64,000 nucleotides of DNA from Ammoniphilus sp. YIM 78166 (GTDB lineage: Bacteria > Bacillota > Bacilli > Aneurinibacillales > RAOX-1): the NCBI RefSeq assembly GCF_004522215.1, contig NZ_SDLR01000003.1, positions 124,001 through 188,000 on the forward strand. Reading direction: 5' to 3'. Under the pieces are notes generated by a model. That model did no database searches and was not told the origin of the DNA. It was given only the letters and a program-made list of their open reading frames with translations. The translations under genes and the position numbers were made by a program. Of the stretch, positions 8,116-16,668 are shown one piece after another. The number at the start of each line of letters is the position of its first letter. Positions within the stretch are counted from its first letter, which is position 1.

Positions 8116-8619
8116 TTGAGGAATTTAATAAAACCAATCTGCTTGATGATGGTTCTTGTTCTTGTAAGTTGCCAAAACCAACAAGTATCTCACCTTGAAA
8201 TCGATTCAGCCACTATGAAGCAAGTGACAAATATACTCAAAGAACAAGTGGGTATCTCACCAATATTTAATTCAAATTTTGTGAGAGTATCTTGGACTAG
8301 AGAAGCAAATGAACAAATACCTTCGCTTATGGATGCCCTTCTAGTGACAATGGAGCCAGTAAGGAAGATTGAAGAACCAAAAGGCTTAAAAGAAGACAGA
8401 GAAATAGTGAAAGCTGAATACCAACATTGGAGTGACAAAGGGTTTCTTCATAAACAAATCATCATATACATCCCGACTAGAGTAGAAAAACCGCACGATA
8501 AAATTATCATGATGATTAGCGATGAGAACTTTAAATCTCAGTATTTTCTACTTAAATCGAATGAAAAGGAAACAAAAAAACTTCTTAATTGGGTTAAAAA
8601 ACGTGGACTTTTCAACTAA
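8116..8619 (+). CDS. Hypothetical lipoprotein
   Basis: A 167-residue secreted lipoprotein: basic N-terminus, hydrophobic core and the lipobox LVSC at about residues 16-19. The mature part has alternating strands and helices (HKQIIIYIPTRV, KIIMMISDENF) but no family I recognise. It uses a TTG start; AGGAGTG ends 5 bases before it. It is the first of four small lipoprotein genes in a row (8116, 8812, 9304, 10249), each separated by a dispersed hairpin element and each with its own ribosome-binding site. Confidence 0.7.
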   Translation: MRNLIKPICLMMVLVLVSCQNQQVSHLEIDSATMKQVTNILKEQVGISPIFNSNFVRVSWTREANEQIPSLMDALLVTMEPVRKIEEPKGLKEDREIVKAEYQHWSDKGFLHKQIIIYIPTRVEKPHDKIIMMISDENFKSQYFLLKSNEKETKKLLNWVKKRGLFN

Positions 8620-8630
8620 GAAGTTGTTCG

Positions 8631-8696
8631 GCGGGACTCGATAGCGGGGGAATGTGATCGTCATCCATCTTCTGCTTGTTTGTTGTGATAACGGAA
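8631..8696 (+). repeat. Dispersed intergenic hairpin element, copy 5
   Basis: Left flank GCGGGACTCGATAGC directly after the lipoprotein stop (12 bases), a weak stem, TGCTTGTTTGTTG and the right flank GATAACGGAAG. Confidence 0.65.
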
Positions 8697-8811
8697 GTTT
8701 AGTTTAATAAATCACCATTCACTATTTAAGATATGGATATATTTACCGTAAACAAATTCCATGTTCTCATCGGCAATAACAATGAAGGTAATTTATCAAG
8801 AGGGGTTTGTG

Positions 8812-9159
8812 ATGAGAATCTTATTGACTTTTTTGTTTTTCACTTTGCTAATAGGTTGTTCATCCAGTTCAACATCCGAAGGTTCTTACGCTGTAAAACC
8901 ATATCCTCCAGTGGTAACGTCGGAAAATAAAGCATACGTGGAATCTGGTGAAACGGTATCTGCCGAAAATATAGGGAAGCAAATCGGAGAAGTGAAAAGT
9001 TACGTTGATCCCAATGAAACCATGCCAGAAGAGGATGACGGTTCCACCTTTGCTCCTGTCGGAAGTAAACTATATGAAATCAAAGGTATGAAATTAAAAG
9101 ATGGTTTTGCAGTTGAAATCAATGGGGAGTACCGTAAATTAACCCATTCCGAACCATGA
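8812..9159 (+). CDS. Hypothetical lipoprotein
   Basis: 115 residues starting MRILLTFLFFTLLIGCSSSS: a clear lipoprotein signal with lipobox LIGC. The mature protein is acidic and short, with the C-terminal segment SKLYEIKGMKLKDGFAVEIN. A longer frame exists from 8761, but AGAGGGG lies 6 bases before the ATG at 8812 and the signal peptide begins there. No family is recognised. The gene sits between hairpin element copies 5 and 6. Confidence 0.7.
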   Translation: MRILLTFLFFTLLIGCSSSSTSEGSYAVKPYPPVVTSENKAYVESGETVSAENIGKQIGEVKSYVDPNETMPEEDDGSTFAPVGSKLYEIKGMKLKDGFAVEINGEYRKLTHSEP

Positions 9160-9178
9160 TAATTGGGGTATTAATACG

Positions 9179-9244
9179 ACGGGATTCGATAGCGCGGGAC
9201 GGGATCAACATCAGTCCCGTGTTTCATTTTCGCGGTAACGGGCA
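9179..9244 (+). repeat. Dispersed intergenic hairpin element, copy 6
   Basis: Left flank ACGGGATTCGATAGC, stem CGGGAC/GTCCCG, right flank GCGGTAACGGGCAG. This is one of the best-preserved copies. Confidence 0.75.
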
Positions 9245-9303
9245 GGACAAAGCAGTACCATGATATACTTAAATTAGAGAATCTACTTTTATGAGGGAGT
9301 CGA

Positions 9304-9750
9304 ATGAAGCATCTATTGATGACAATATCCTGCCTTTTGTTTACGGTAATCTTAGGCTGTTCTTCACAAGGGGAACCTAATTCTAAGATTGATTCCGTTA
9401 TACCAATTGAAATCATAAATACCGACACCTTTAATTTCTGGATTAAAGAAAAAGAACCACAAGGTATATGGTTCAATGAAACGATGAATACGAAGAAAGA
9501 AGATAGAGGAATTGAACGTTTTGACTATGGCGATAAAACATATCTTCTGATTTCCAGCGGTATAAAGCCATCCGGCTTCTATGAAATCGAGTTAAAGGAA
9601 ATCACCGATGAAGAAGGGGTTATCACAATCGTAGCAGAAGATGTGCCTCCACAAAGAAGTGAAACTCCTTCAGTAATGGAGAACCCAAGGTTGCTAATGT
9701 CTATTGATCGTACCGATAAAGATGTACAGTTAGAATGGCATGAGAGCTAG
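9304..9750 (+). CDS. Lipoprotein with PrcB C-terminal-like domain
   Basis: 148 residues. Signal peptide with lipobox ILGC at about 16-19. The mature part matches the PrcB_C pattern: FDYGDKTYLLISSGIKPS, then GFYEIELKEI and a late strand with P-P before the C-terminus. In known cases this fold is a secreted beta-sheet domain, named for a protease-complex subunit of spirochaetes; in Bacillales it occurs in secreted proteins of unknown role. GAGGGAG lies 4 bases before the ATG. The assignment rests on pattern only. Confidence 0.6.
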   Translation: MKHLLMTISCLLFTVILGCSSQGEPNSKIDSVIPIEIINTDTFNFWIKEKEPQGIWFNETMNTKKEDRGIERFDYGDKTYLLISSGIKPSGFYEIELKEITDEEGVITIVAEDVPPQRSETPSVMENPRLLMSIDRTDKDVQLEWHES

Positions 9751-9773
9751 ATACAGCTTCTTGCTGCTCCACT

Positions 9774-9836
9774 AACGGGGTTCGATACTTCGATAAAGAG
9801 CTGTCTGCCAGCTCTTTTTTAACAGGTAACGGGTAG
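9774..9836 (+). repeat. Dispersed intergenic hairpin element, copy 7
   Basis: Left flank AACGGGGTTCGATA, a strong terminator stem AAAGAGCTG/CAGCTCTTT with six Ts, right flank GGTAACGGGTAG. The two outer AACGGG motifs form direct repeats around the hairpin. Confidence 0.75.
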
Positions 9837-9883
9837 ATGTTTGGATTTTTGTTGTGGTACAATTTGGTACAAGAGGTGATTTA

Positions 9884-10042
9884 ATGGGTTATGGCTCTTT
9901 ACTTATCATTTTGGGTGCCGTGGTTTTGTTGGCGATGGCAATAGAAAAGAATGCAAATAAAATAGCATCAAAGCAGGAGGAAGAAATACATTTATTAAGA
10001 GAAATATCAAGTAAATTGTCTGACCTAAGTAAAGACAGGTAG
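9884..10042 (+). CDS. Small membrane protein with charged tail, 52 aa
   Basis: MGYGSLLIILGAVVLLAMAI forms one N-terminal membrane helix, followed by a charged helical tail (KQEEEIHLLREISSKLSDLS). A GTG 30 bases upstream is in frame, but AGAGGTGA lies 5 bases before the ATG at 9884. This architecture is common for small Bacillales membrane peptides of unknown function. Confidence 0.6.
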   Translation: MGYGSLLIILGAVVLLAMAIEKNANKIASKQEEEIHLLREISSKLSDLSKDR

Positions 10043-10064
10043 TCTTGCACTAATTTAGTTTACC

Positions 10065-10146
10065 TAACAGATTCGTTAGCGTGATAAAGGGATGCTCTCT
10101 TGGCATTCTATTTTTTTATTCCGCTCCCGGATTCAATAGCATGATA
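10065..10146 (+). repeat. Dispersed hairpin element, copy 8, degenerate and partly doubled
   Basis: AACAGATTCGTTAGC followed by an imperfect stem and seven Ts, then a second partial left flank CCGGATTCAATAGCATGATAG. Recognisable but eroded. Confidence 0.5.
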
Positions 10147-10248
10147 GTGATAAGAGGTTCGAATGATACTTTCTAATTCACTCATATTATAAATATTTAT
10201 GATACAGTGACATCATATTGAGGTCAAATGGAAGTAGAGGAGAAAATA

Positions 10249-10842
10249 ATGTCTCGTTTATTTGTTCTGTTAGGGATGATGTTTACGTTAGTGACTACAT
10301 TCTTAATCGGGTGTTCAACATCAACCGATAAGAGGATTATGGTTGAAATAGAACAAGCCATGAAAGAGAAAAATATTAGTTACAAAGAAATTATACATAC
10401 CGAAATTATAAAAAACGGAGTACTCGTTTTTTATATACACAGGGAAATGCTGCATACCAGTCTTTTTAAAAGGCAAACAGGAGAGGTATGGACATTCATT
10501 TCTTCAGGTCCTTCCGCTGATTTAAATCCTAATAAAGACCTATCACTAGGTGTATCAGTTAAACCTTCTATTCCCTTGTCAATTTTGTGTGGTGTGATTT
10601 CGAACCCTGAAATTGTAAAAGTGATAGGAGTAGCGGATACTTGGAAAACCGAAAAAACCGCAAAAATAGTGACTACGGAAAGTGGCGAAAGGATTTGGTT
10701 TGCTTTTTATGAGCAGCCAATTGAACCAATTTTTGATGTAATAGGTCTATCTAAAGACGAAAAGGTGATATACAAAGAATGGAATGAAATTGGAAGGGGT
10801 CAAAGAGAATGGTTACTTAAACACGGTTTTACCACAGAATAA
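10249..10842 (+). CDS. Hypothetical lipoprotein
   Basis: 197 residues starting [20 protein letters not shown] with lipobox LIGC. The start at 10249 is chosen because GTAGAGGAG precedes it and the signal peptide begins there; an in-frame ATG at 10228 would add seven residues. The mature part contains an ATD..W-type region ([20 protein letters not shown]) but no family that I can name. It converges on the decayed SMR gene. Confidence 0.65.
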   Translation: MSRLFVLLGMMFTLVTTFLIGCSTSTDKRIMVEIEQAMKEKNISYKEIIHTEIIKNGVLVFYIHREMLHTSLFKRQTGEVWTFISSGPSADLNPNKDLSLGVSVKPSIPLSILCGVISNPEIVKVIGVADTWKTEKTAKIVTTESGERIWFAFYEQPIEPIFDVIGLSKDEKVIYKEWNEIGRGQREWLLKHGFTTE

Positions 10843-10861
10843 AACGCTGATGAACAATAGG

Positions 10862-11106
10862 TTGATTTGTTCTTGGGCTCTCCGTATATAAACATTCCGA
10901 CTAATGCGCTTCCTACCTTTCCAATTCCAGTCCAAACCGCATATGCGGTGCCCATAGCTAGGCCTTTCATTGCAAGGGCTAAGAAAATAAAGCTAGATAA
11001 AAATCCACCCACCAATATTGAATAGGATGTAACAGAAGGTGATTGATAAACTTTGGTTATTCCAATGACACACCAAACAACTTCCAAACACCCAATTTTT
11101 GCTCAT
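10862..11106 (-). pseudogene. SMR-family exporter gene (Gdx/SugE-like), decayed
   Basis: The core [19 protein letters not shown] and [11 protein letters not shown] is unmistakably a small multidrug resistance protein of the SugE/Gdx subgroup. The N-terminus MSKNWVF (ATG at 11106, GAAGGGAAG before it) is out of frame with [12 protein letters not shown], so a frameshift and a small deletion lie in helix 1. After GEPKNK the fourth helix is absent, and the frame runs into unrelated sequence. Gdx proteins export guanidinium. A guanidine-I riboswitch lies directly upstream, which supports that former function. Confidence 0.8.
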
Positions 11107-11154
11107 GTTACTGCTTCCCTTCTTTTTGTTATTTTCACCTATAATTCATTGGAA

Positions 11155-11295
11155 AATAAAAAAAAAGCCCGAGAGAATACCATAACTGTAATTCTCCCAG
11201 ACTTTTATCCCTCCATGAACACTGACATCACTTGCGTTTTCTTCTCGGAACAGGGGAAGGACATAACCACTTTCCCGTAATTGGAACGATTTTCA
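11155..11295 (-). promoter_or_regulatory. Guanidine-I (ykkC-type) riboswitch with terminator
   Basis: On the minus strand the block GGAGGGATAAAAG followed by TCTGGGAGA (plus strand 11193-11214) is the highly conserved 3' part of the ykkC/guanidine-I aptamer. The preceding CTGTTCCGAGA and AACGC segments fit its core. The last GGGAGAAT of the aptamer is also the 5' arm of a terminator (partner ATTCTCTCGGG, then nine or more Ts), the usual OFF-switch arrangement. It sits 50 bases before the start of the decayed SMR gene. The 5' boundary is approximate. Confidence 0.75.
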
Positions 11296-11312
11296 CCTTT
11301 TAAGAGGGTGAT

Positions 11313-12791
11313 CTAAGCTTCGAAAGGGGTGTCTGTCTCTTGCTGTTTCTCACTCATAAATACCTTTTTCACACGCTCTCTGTGTGCCTTATTAATTAAC
11401 ACGTAAAGAATATCTCCTGAGCCTAATTTGGTACTACCTCGCGGAGTGATTAATTTGTCTCCTCTAATCACGGCTGTAATCAGCGTATCCTCTGGTAGGA
11501 AAAGATGTCGTAATTCCTTTCCCACAACGTTTGATTCTTCTTTGATGTGAACCTCAATAATTTCACTATTCGTCTTACCCATAGATACTAGCTCTAAACT
11601 ATGAGGAACATTAATCTTGTCACCGCCGGAAAGTCCCAGTTTATTAGCCAAAGGAGTAATACTTGCTCCTTGAACTAACGCAGAAATCAAAACAACGAAG
11701 AACACAACATCAAAAAATAACTGACCATTCTCCAAACTAGCAATTAAAGGATAGGTTGCTAGGACGATTGGAACTGCTCCTCTTAGTCCTGCCCATGAGA
11801 TGAATATCTTTTCCTTCACTGAAAACTTCATAAAGCTCGTACTAATGAATACCCCTATTGGTCTAGCTACAAACATGAGGATGACTGAAAGTGCAATACC
11901 CTGCCATGTGATGCCGAATAATTCGGTTGGGAAGACGAGCAGTCCTAGGATGATAAACATCAGGATTTGCATCATCCAAGCAAAACCCTCGTTGAATCTA
12001 AAGATGGAGTGCCGATAGGTTAAATCTGAATTTCCCATCCAAAGTGCCATGACATAAACGGCAAGTAAACCGCTCCCGTACATCAAAGCGGTAGCGCTAT
12101 AGGTGAATATGGCAAAAGCTAAAGCCAATACCGGGTATAAACCTGAAGAATCAAGGTTTACTCGATTGATGCTCCAAACGGCTAATCTTCCCATAATGAG
12201 TCCCATCAAAAGTCCAAGACCCATTTGCCATAAAAAGCCGATAATCAAAGTAAAGAGATTGTTGGCTTCGGGAGCTTGGATTAATTGAATCAGAGATATC
12301 GTCAGGAAAACTGCCATCGGGTCGTTGGTTCCAGACTCTGCTTCTAATACAGAAGTCAATCGACGCTTGATATTTTTGTTACCGAGAACGGCAAAAACAG
12401 CAGCAGCATCAGTTGACCCAACAATCGCCCCGAATAAAAATCCTTCTAACCAAGTAACTCCAAGAATATATTTGGCAAAAACGCCTACAACAATCGTTGT
12501 TAAAAGAACTCCTAGTGTGGCTAGGGAAAGAGAGGGGGCAGCCACTTTTTTAACATCTGTCCATTTGGTTTGTAATCCACCTTCAAACAAAATGACAATA
12601 AGAGCTAGAATCCCGAACAACTGGGTAAGAAAAGCATTATCAAAATAAACAAAGTGGCTGAGCACCATCCCTACAACGATAAAGAGTACCAATGAGGGCA
12701 ATCCAAATCGACTGGAGAACTTTGTTGTAATGACACCAACAACTAACAGAATCGCAAATAAAAATATCGAATTGTCTGTTGTAAATTCCAT
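11313..12791 (-). CDS. CPA1-type cation/proton antiporter with TrkA-C domain
   Basis: 492 residues. About 12 membrane helices form a Na+/H+ exchanger domain (residues 1-390). The ion-binding region is STDAAAVFAVL with SGTNDPMAVF, and a late helix carries AGLRGAVPIVLA, as in the NhaP2/CvrA group. The C-terminal 90 residues form a TrkA-C (RCK_C) ligand-binding domain ending with LGSGDILYVLI. The protein would exchange K+ or Na+ for H+ across the membrane, with nucleotide gating likely. A GTG two codons earlier is possible, but GGGGGAAGG is best placed for the ATG at 12791. It is 15 bases downstream of yitT-like 12807 and presumably in the same operon. Confidence 0.85.
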   Translation of the reverse strand: MEFTTDNSIFLFAILLVVGVITTKFSSRFGLPSLVLFIVVGMVLSHFVYFDNAFLTQLFGILALIVILFEGGLQTKWTDVKKVAAPSLSLATLGVLLTTIVVGVFAKYILGVTWLEGFLFGAIVGSTDAAAVFAVLGNKNIKRRLTSVLEAESGTNDPMAVFLTISLIQLIQAPEANNLFTLIIGFLWQMGLGLLMGLIMGRLAVWSINRVNLDSSGLYPVLALAFAIFTYSATALMYGSGLLAVYVMALWMGNSDLTYRHSIFRFNEGFAWMMQILMFIILGLLVFPTELFGITWQGIALSVILMFVARPIGVFISTSFMKFSVKEKIFISWAGLRGAVPIVLATYPLIASLENGQLFFDVVFFVVLISALVQGASITPLANKLGLSGGDKINVPHSLELVSMGKTNSEIIEVHIKEESNVVGKELRHLFLPEDTLITAVIRGDKLITPRGSTKLGSGDILYVLINKAHRERVKKVFMSEKQQETDTPFEA

Positions 12792-12806
12792 GCACACCTT
12801 CCCCCT

Positions 12807-13700
12807 TTAATGGATGTTTCTTTTTTTGAACCGTCCTCCCTTTACATCATGGATATTTCCAATGGCAAGGAATGCAGCACTATCAATTTCTTCAACAATG
12901 GCTTTCATTTTGGCTTCTTCTAATCGGGTGATAACACAAAAGATAACTTTCTTATCCTCACCAGTATACCCGCCTTCACCTTGCAAATAAGTGATACCAC
13001 GACCTAAACGAGCCAAGATGGAATCGCCAATTTCTTTAAAATTTTCACTAATGATCCAAACGGATTTAGACTGATCCAGACCTTCAAGAGTAATGTCGAT
13101 CATTTTAAAAGCAACATAATAGGCAATCAGAGAATACATTGCTCTATCCCATCCAAAAACAAAACCGGCACTTCCTAAGATAAAGAGATTGAAGAACATA
13201 ACTACTTCCCCAACGGAGAAAGGGGTTCTCTTTGTAAATAAAATCGCGATGATCTCCGTACCATCTAGAGATCCTCCATACCGTATAACTAGCCCAACGC
13301 CTACCCCCAGAATGATGCCCCCAAATACCGCAGCAAGCAAAGGATCTTTGGTTAAGACTGGAACGGGGTGTAAAAGGAACGTTCCGATTGACATAATACT
13401 GATACCAAACAAAGTCGAGATTGCAAATGTTTTCCCTATCTGTTTATAACCAACAAAAAGGAAAGGCAAGTTTAATATAAAGAGCAAAAAGCCTAGTTTA
13501 ATCTTCAGAAGATGCGCGAGAATAATGGAAATCCCAACTATTCCACCGTCAATAACCTGATTTGGAACCAAAAAAATTTCTAAACCTATTGAAACCAAAC
13601 ATGCTCCTAAAAACATAAAAACTGTTCTTTTCAATAAATTCAGTTTTGTGAGTTTTTGATGGTGAATTTGTCCTTGAAATTGCGGTGCTGCATCCAACAA
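12807..13700 (-). CDS. YitT family membrane protein with DUF2179 domain
   Basis: 297 residues: an N-terminal tail, five to six membrane helices in which IFLVPNQVIDGGIVGISIIL is the signature of the YitT fold, and a cytoplasmic DUF2179 domain (about 215-295) containing GYTGEDKKVIFCVITRLE. The transported substrate is unknown. The start is TTG at 13700 with AAGGAG seven bases before it. It is the first gene of a two-gene unit with the antiporter. A joint role in ion homeostasis is inference. Confidence 0.85.
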   Translation of the reverse strand: MLDAAPQFQGQIHHQKLTKLNLLKRTVFMFLGACLVSIGLEIFLVPNQVIDGGIVGISIILAHLLKIKLGFLLFILNLPFLFVGYKQIGKTFAISTLFGISIMSIGTFLLHPVPVLTKDPLLAAVFGGIILGVGVGLVIRYGGSLDGTEIIAILFTKRTPFSVGEVVMFFNLFILGSAGFVFGWDRAMYSLIAYYVAFKMIDITLEGLDQSKSVWIISENFKEIGDSILARLGRGITYLQGEGGYTGEDKKVIFCVITRLEEAKMKAIVEEIDSAAFLAIGNIHDVKGGRFKKRNIH

Positions 13701-13766
13701 TTTTCACTCCTTATCTTGATAAGATATGGACAACCAGCTCATGATGCTGGGTGTCCATGTTTTATT

Positions 13767-13892
13767 CTAAGGTTGAAAATAGTAAGCAAGAGGAAGGACT
13801 ACTGCTAGAATAACGATGCTAATCATAAGCATTCTGTAGATATCGTTATTCAAATCATAATCACCCTTTTTTGGTTCTTTCTCTTGGTCCAT
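13767..13892 (-). CDS. Small membrane protein, 41 aa
   Basis: MDQEKEPKKGDYDLNNDIYR followed by one membrane helix (LMISIVILAVVLPLAYYF). AAGGAGG precedes the ATG at the right distance. The charged N-terminus and single C-terminal helix suggest a cytoplasmic-facing small membrane protein. It follows the gene at 13926-14270 and could be co-transcribed with it. No family is recognised. Confidence 0.55.
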   Translation of the reverse strand: MDQEKEPKKGDYDLNNDIYRMLMISIVILAVVLPLAYYFQP

Positions 13893-13925
13893 GATGAACC
13901 TCCTTAAAAGTTTTAGTTATAACTT

Positions 13926-14270
13926 TTAAGGAAAAAAAACCATCAGTCTGCTATTGAACACACGAGGATATAGATTAAACCTTTGTTTTAAGATCGGAAT
14001 AAAAGAGGATAGGAAGAGCTTAACTTCCCTCAGATAATGAAATGAGGTTGTCGTTGTTGCCCAAACAAAAGATGCTAGAAGGAGCAAGGTAAGGATTGTG
14101 TTAGCATGGGTAATAACCCCGATATATCCTTCTTGTTTCTTCAGATCAACCAGTTCATGAGAAACTGGGGTATATTCATGGTATGCTGATGCGTTCTTAG
14201 GTTGGGTTACAATGGTTGTATATATAGATAACGCTACAATAGTCGAAATAATAATTTTAAGTGATTTCAC
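13926..14270 (-). CDS. Hypothetical exported membrane protein
   Basis: 114 residues: a signal-like N-terminus (MKSLKIIISTIVALSIYTTI, then an AxA-type cleavage region NASA), a short loop and a second hydrophobic helix ITHANTILTLLLLASFVWA, ending in a basic tail. No family is recognised. The tail (NLYPRVFNSRLMVFFP) is unusual and its codons run into an A/T-rich segment, so the original C-terminus may have been lost. Confidence 0.45.
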   Translation of the reverse strand: MKSLKIIISTIVALSIYTTIVTQPKNASAYHEYTPVSHELVDLKKQEGYIGVITHANTILTLLLLASFVWATTTTSFHYLREVKLFLSSFIPILKQRFNLYPRVFNSRLMVFFP

Positions 14271-14646
14271 AGGAATGACCTCATATAAAGGGATATAAAA
14301 AAGGTATAACAGGATGTATTAATATTATAACACGTAGTCTGTGCTTATTTAATACAGGAAAGGGCTCGAAGTAATGTAAAATGCCCCAGCTGTTATGGGC
14401 AGCAGTTGTTTGGCTTTCGTAAGGTTTTCCGTCGATAACTTATATGGTGTACCTGACTAACCTTTTAGCGGTACAGAAGAACTATCCGAACGCAAGCCGT
14501 GAAAATGTGGGGGAAAAGTAAAATATTAGGAAATTAAGATTGTAAGAGGTGAAATGTATGATTGGAATTCCGAAACCCTTTATGGATTAAATCGTATTTG
14601 AGAGAAAAGACTATTTCAATCATGTTAGCCATAAGGAGGGACATCC
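14271..14646. other. Gene-free region with no firm feature
   Basis: I see no supportable gene. A leader-like frame of about ten codons behind AGAGGTGA near 14,545-14,585 is too short to call. The segment 14,360-14,520 is less AT-rich than its surroundings and may be a remnant, but I could not match it to a known riboswitch or gene. Confidence 0.4.
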
Positions 14647-14937
14647 ATGGCTGGTATAATTATTGCAGTTATTTTATTACTTCCTATATATGGAGTGTTA
14701 ATCTGGTCTTATTTTTACCCAGAAGAAAGTATGTTGTTTTTTGGGAAGAGGTGGATGTATAAAGAAGAACCTGAGTTATCTGAAGACGCAATTAGTTATA
14801 CAAAATTTGTATCGATTATTGCTATCTTCATAGTAACTATCATTTTGGTAAGTTTCATCTTTGATAATCCCTTAGTCAGGCTATTATTAGTTCTAGGATT
14901 GGTTTCTTTTATTGGATATAAATTAATTAAGAATTAA
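14647..14937 (+). CDS. DUF6199-like small membrane protein
   Basis: 96 residues: an N-terminal membrane helix (IIIAVILLLPIYGVLIW), the loop FGKRWMYKEEPELSEDAISY and two more helices. The aromatic/basic loop followed by an acidic-Pro-Ser motif between helices resembles the DUF6199 pattern; the function is unknown. AGGAGGG lies 6 bases before the ATG. It is followed 10 bases later by a dispersed hairpin element. Confidence 0.55.
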   Translation: MAGIIIAVILLLPIYGVLIWSYFYPEESMLFFGKRWMYKEEPELSEDAISYTKFVSIIAIFIVTIILVSFIFDNPLVRLLLVLGLVSFIGYKLIKN

Positions 14938-14946
14938 AAAATCCTC

Positions 14947-15013
14947 AACTAACAGAGATCGATAGTGCAGGAAGGTTGCTTTGGCAGCCTTCCTTTATTG
15001 TTGAAGTAAAGGA
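14947..15013 (+). repeat. Dispersed intergenic hairpin element, copy 9
   Basis: AACAGAGATCGATAG, a perfect stem GGAAGGTTGC/GCAGCCTTCC with a T tail, and a right flank reduced to GAAGTAAAGG. Confidence 0.65.
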
Positions 15014-15147
15014 AGAGAGTCAATATGATAATGGATACTATCATGCAGGTTTTTAAGGCTTTATTCCATTCCGTTTTATCTATTGTTTTCTTACTCATTC
15101 TTTTTGCCTTCGATCTGCAGGATACTGGGGCGGATACGTTTATGAAT

Positions 15148-15180
15148 AGAAAAAAGCCGGTTCTAAAGACCGGCTTCCAT
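15148..15180 (-). terminator. Terminator of the symporter/ureohydrolase operon
   Basis: On the minus strand AAGCCGGT/ACCGGCTT form an 8-bp stem followed by TTTTTTC, 8 bases after the symporter stop codon. Confidence 0.8.
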
Positions 15181-15187
15181 CCTTTTC

Positions 15188-16606
15188 TTAAGCAAATTTC
15201 TTTTTCTCCAAGTCTTCATCTGTTGATACTTGCTTCTGGTTGGAGAAATCTAGCAATGAAACAACAATAATGATGATAAAACTAGTAGCCATACCGTATA
15301 GGATAGGATTAGTGGAAGTAATGCCTTCTATGGCTAGGCCAGCTAATACAACGACGGTACTGCTGATAATGGAATAGAAAGCGGCTTTGGCTGTAGCTCG
15401 TTTCCAGAAGAAGCCCAATACGATGGGGAAGAAAACTGCCCCGGATAAAACAGCATACGCGACGTCAAGAGCCACGAGAACATCTTGAATCCATAAGGCA
15501 AAAATAATCGTAAGAGTCCCGATAAGGAAGGTAATGATGCGTGACACTTTTAAGAATTGTTTTTCGCTGATGTTAGGCATGAAGAATGACTTAATAATAT
15601 CATTTGAAATCAGTGTCGACGAAGCGAGTAAAGTTCCAGAGTACGTCGACATAAGGGCGGATACTACGGCTGCGAGTACTAGGCCTAATATCCCATTTGG
15701 CAAAATGGTTATCGCCATGGCGGCAAATGTATTTTGAGTTGAATTTAGGTTGGGAATGACAATAAACGCACACATCCCGATGATTGCAACCACAATCGCA
15801 TAGAGCAAACTATATATTCCGGCGTAGATAGTCCCTTGGCGAGCGATCTTAATCGTTTTAGCGGTAAATATTCTTTGCCAAATATCTTGAGCAACAACCA
15901 TGCCTAAACCAAAGAGTAGGAGGTACTGGAAGATTCGATCTCCGCCAATGCTTGCAATGTTGAGGTAAGATTCCGGTAATTGGGTTTGTAGCGCTTCAAA
16001 GCCGCCTGCTTTCCAAAGACTCATCGGGAACATGATAAAGAATACGCCGATCGTCATAACCACGAATTGAATGATATCCGTCATCGTTACGGACCACATT
16101 CCGCCAAGCATGGTGTAAAATAAAACAATTCCCCCACCCAGCAGCATGGATAAAGTAAGGTTCCACTCCAGAAGCACATTAAGTATGGTTCCGATTCCAA
16201 TAATCTGAGTCACGGCAACCATCATGGCATAGATAGCTGCAACAATGGCGCTGATAAGCCCGGTTTGCTTGTTATATCGCACTTCAAGCATTTGACTAAT
16301 GGTCAAAACATTTAAACCGGCAATCTTTTTAGCGAGGAAAATGCCCAGAGTAGCAATCCCGATTCCTAGCATGGTAACCAACCAGATCCCCGAAATTCCA
16401 AATTCGTATCCCAGTCTGGCCGTTCCAATCGTGGAAGCGCCACCAAGGATAACAGCAGCCAAACACCCAAGATACATGAACATCCCTAGGTTTCTTCCTG
16501 CTACCATGTATTCTTCAGAGGTGGTCGCTCTTTTTGAGCCTAGATACCCTACGAAAACAATCATTCCAAAATAGATCAGCATAATGATGACATCTATGAA
16601 ACTCAT
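15188..16606 (-). CDS. Sodium/solute symporter (SSS family)
   Basis: 472 residues with about 13 membrane helices and the SSS/LeuT-type fold. Typical segments are SEEYMVAGRNLG in the first loop, GGMWSVTMTDIIQFVVM in the middle and SALMSTYSGTLLASSTLIS near helix 8, which carries Na+-site hydroxyl residues. It imports a small solute with Na+. AGGAGGG precedes the ATG. The gene follows the ureohydrolase by 62 bases on the same strand and shares its sigma-54 promoter, so the solute is probably the ureohydrolase substrate, a guanidino compound or agmatine-like amine. That link is inference. Confidence 0.85.
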   Translation of the reverse strand: MSFIDVIIMLIYFGMIVFVGYLGSKRATTSEEYMVAGRNLGMFMYLGCLAAVILGGASTIGTARLGYEFGISGIWLVTMLGIGIATLGIFLAKKIAGLNVLTISQMLEVRYNKQTGLISAIVAAIYAMMVAVTQIIGIGTILNVLLEWNLTLSMLLGGGIVLFYTMLGGMWSVTMTDIIQFVVMTIGVFFIMFPMSLWKAGGFEALQTQLPESYLNIASIGGDRIFQYLLLFGLGMVVAQDIWQRIFTAKTIKIARQGTIYAGIYSLLYAIVVAIIGMCAFIVIPNLNSTQNTFAAMAITILPNGILGLVLAAVVSALMSTYSGTLLASSTLISNDIIKSFFMPNISEKQFLKVSRIITFLIGTLTIIFALWIQDVLVALDVAYAVLSGAVFFPIVLGFFWKRATAKAAFYSIISSTVVVLAGLAIEGITSTNPILYGMATSFIIIIVVSLLDFSNQKQVSTDEDLEKKKFA

Positions 16607-16630
16607 ACATTTTCCCTCCTTTTAGACCTT

Positions 16631-16650
16631 ATTCCCCCCGAAAAAGGGGG
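16631..16650. other. G/C-rich hairpin between ureohydrolase and symporter genes
   Basis: CCCCCC and GGGGGG flank GAAAAA. It lies in the 62-base gap and may attenuate or protect the transcript. It has no T tail on the transcribed strand. Confidence 0.5.
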
Positions 16651-16668
16651 GATGGAAAACCATTGATC

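Noticed and set aside
11053-11280. 75-codon plus-strand frame over the riboswitch region
   Set aside because: It is antisense to the riboswitch and SMR remnant and has no ribosome-binding site or protein-like composition.
14360-14520. Riboswitch (c-di-AMP, c-di-GMP or cobalamin type) upstream of the small membrane gene
   Set aside because: I compared the visible motifs with the conserved cores I know and found no match.
15025-15270. 81-codon plus-strand frame behind GGAAGAGAG
   Set aside because: It runs through the terminator and the antisense 3' end of the symporter; only the first 30 codons look protein-like.
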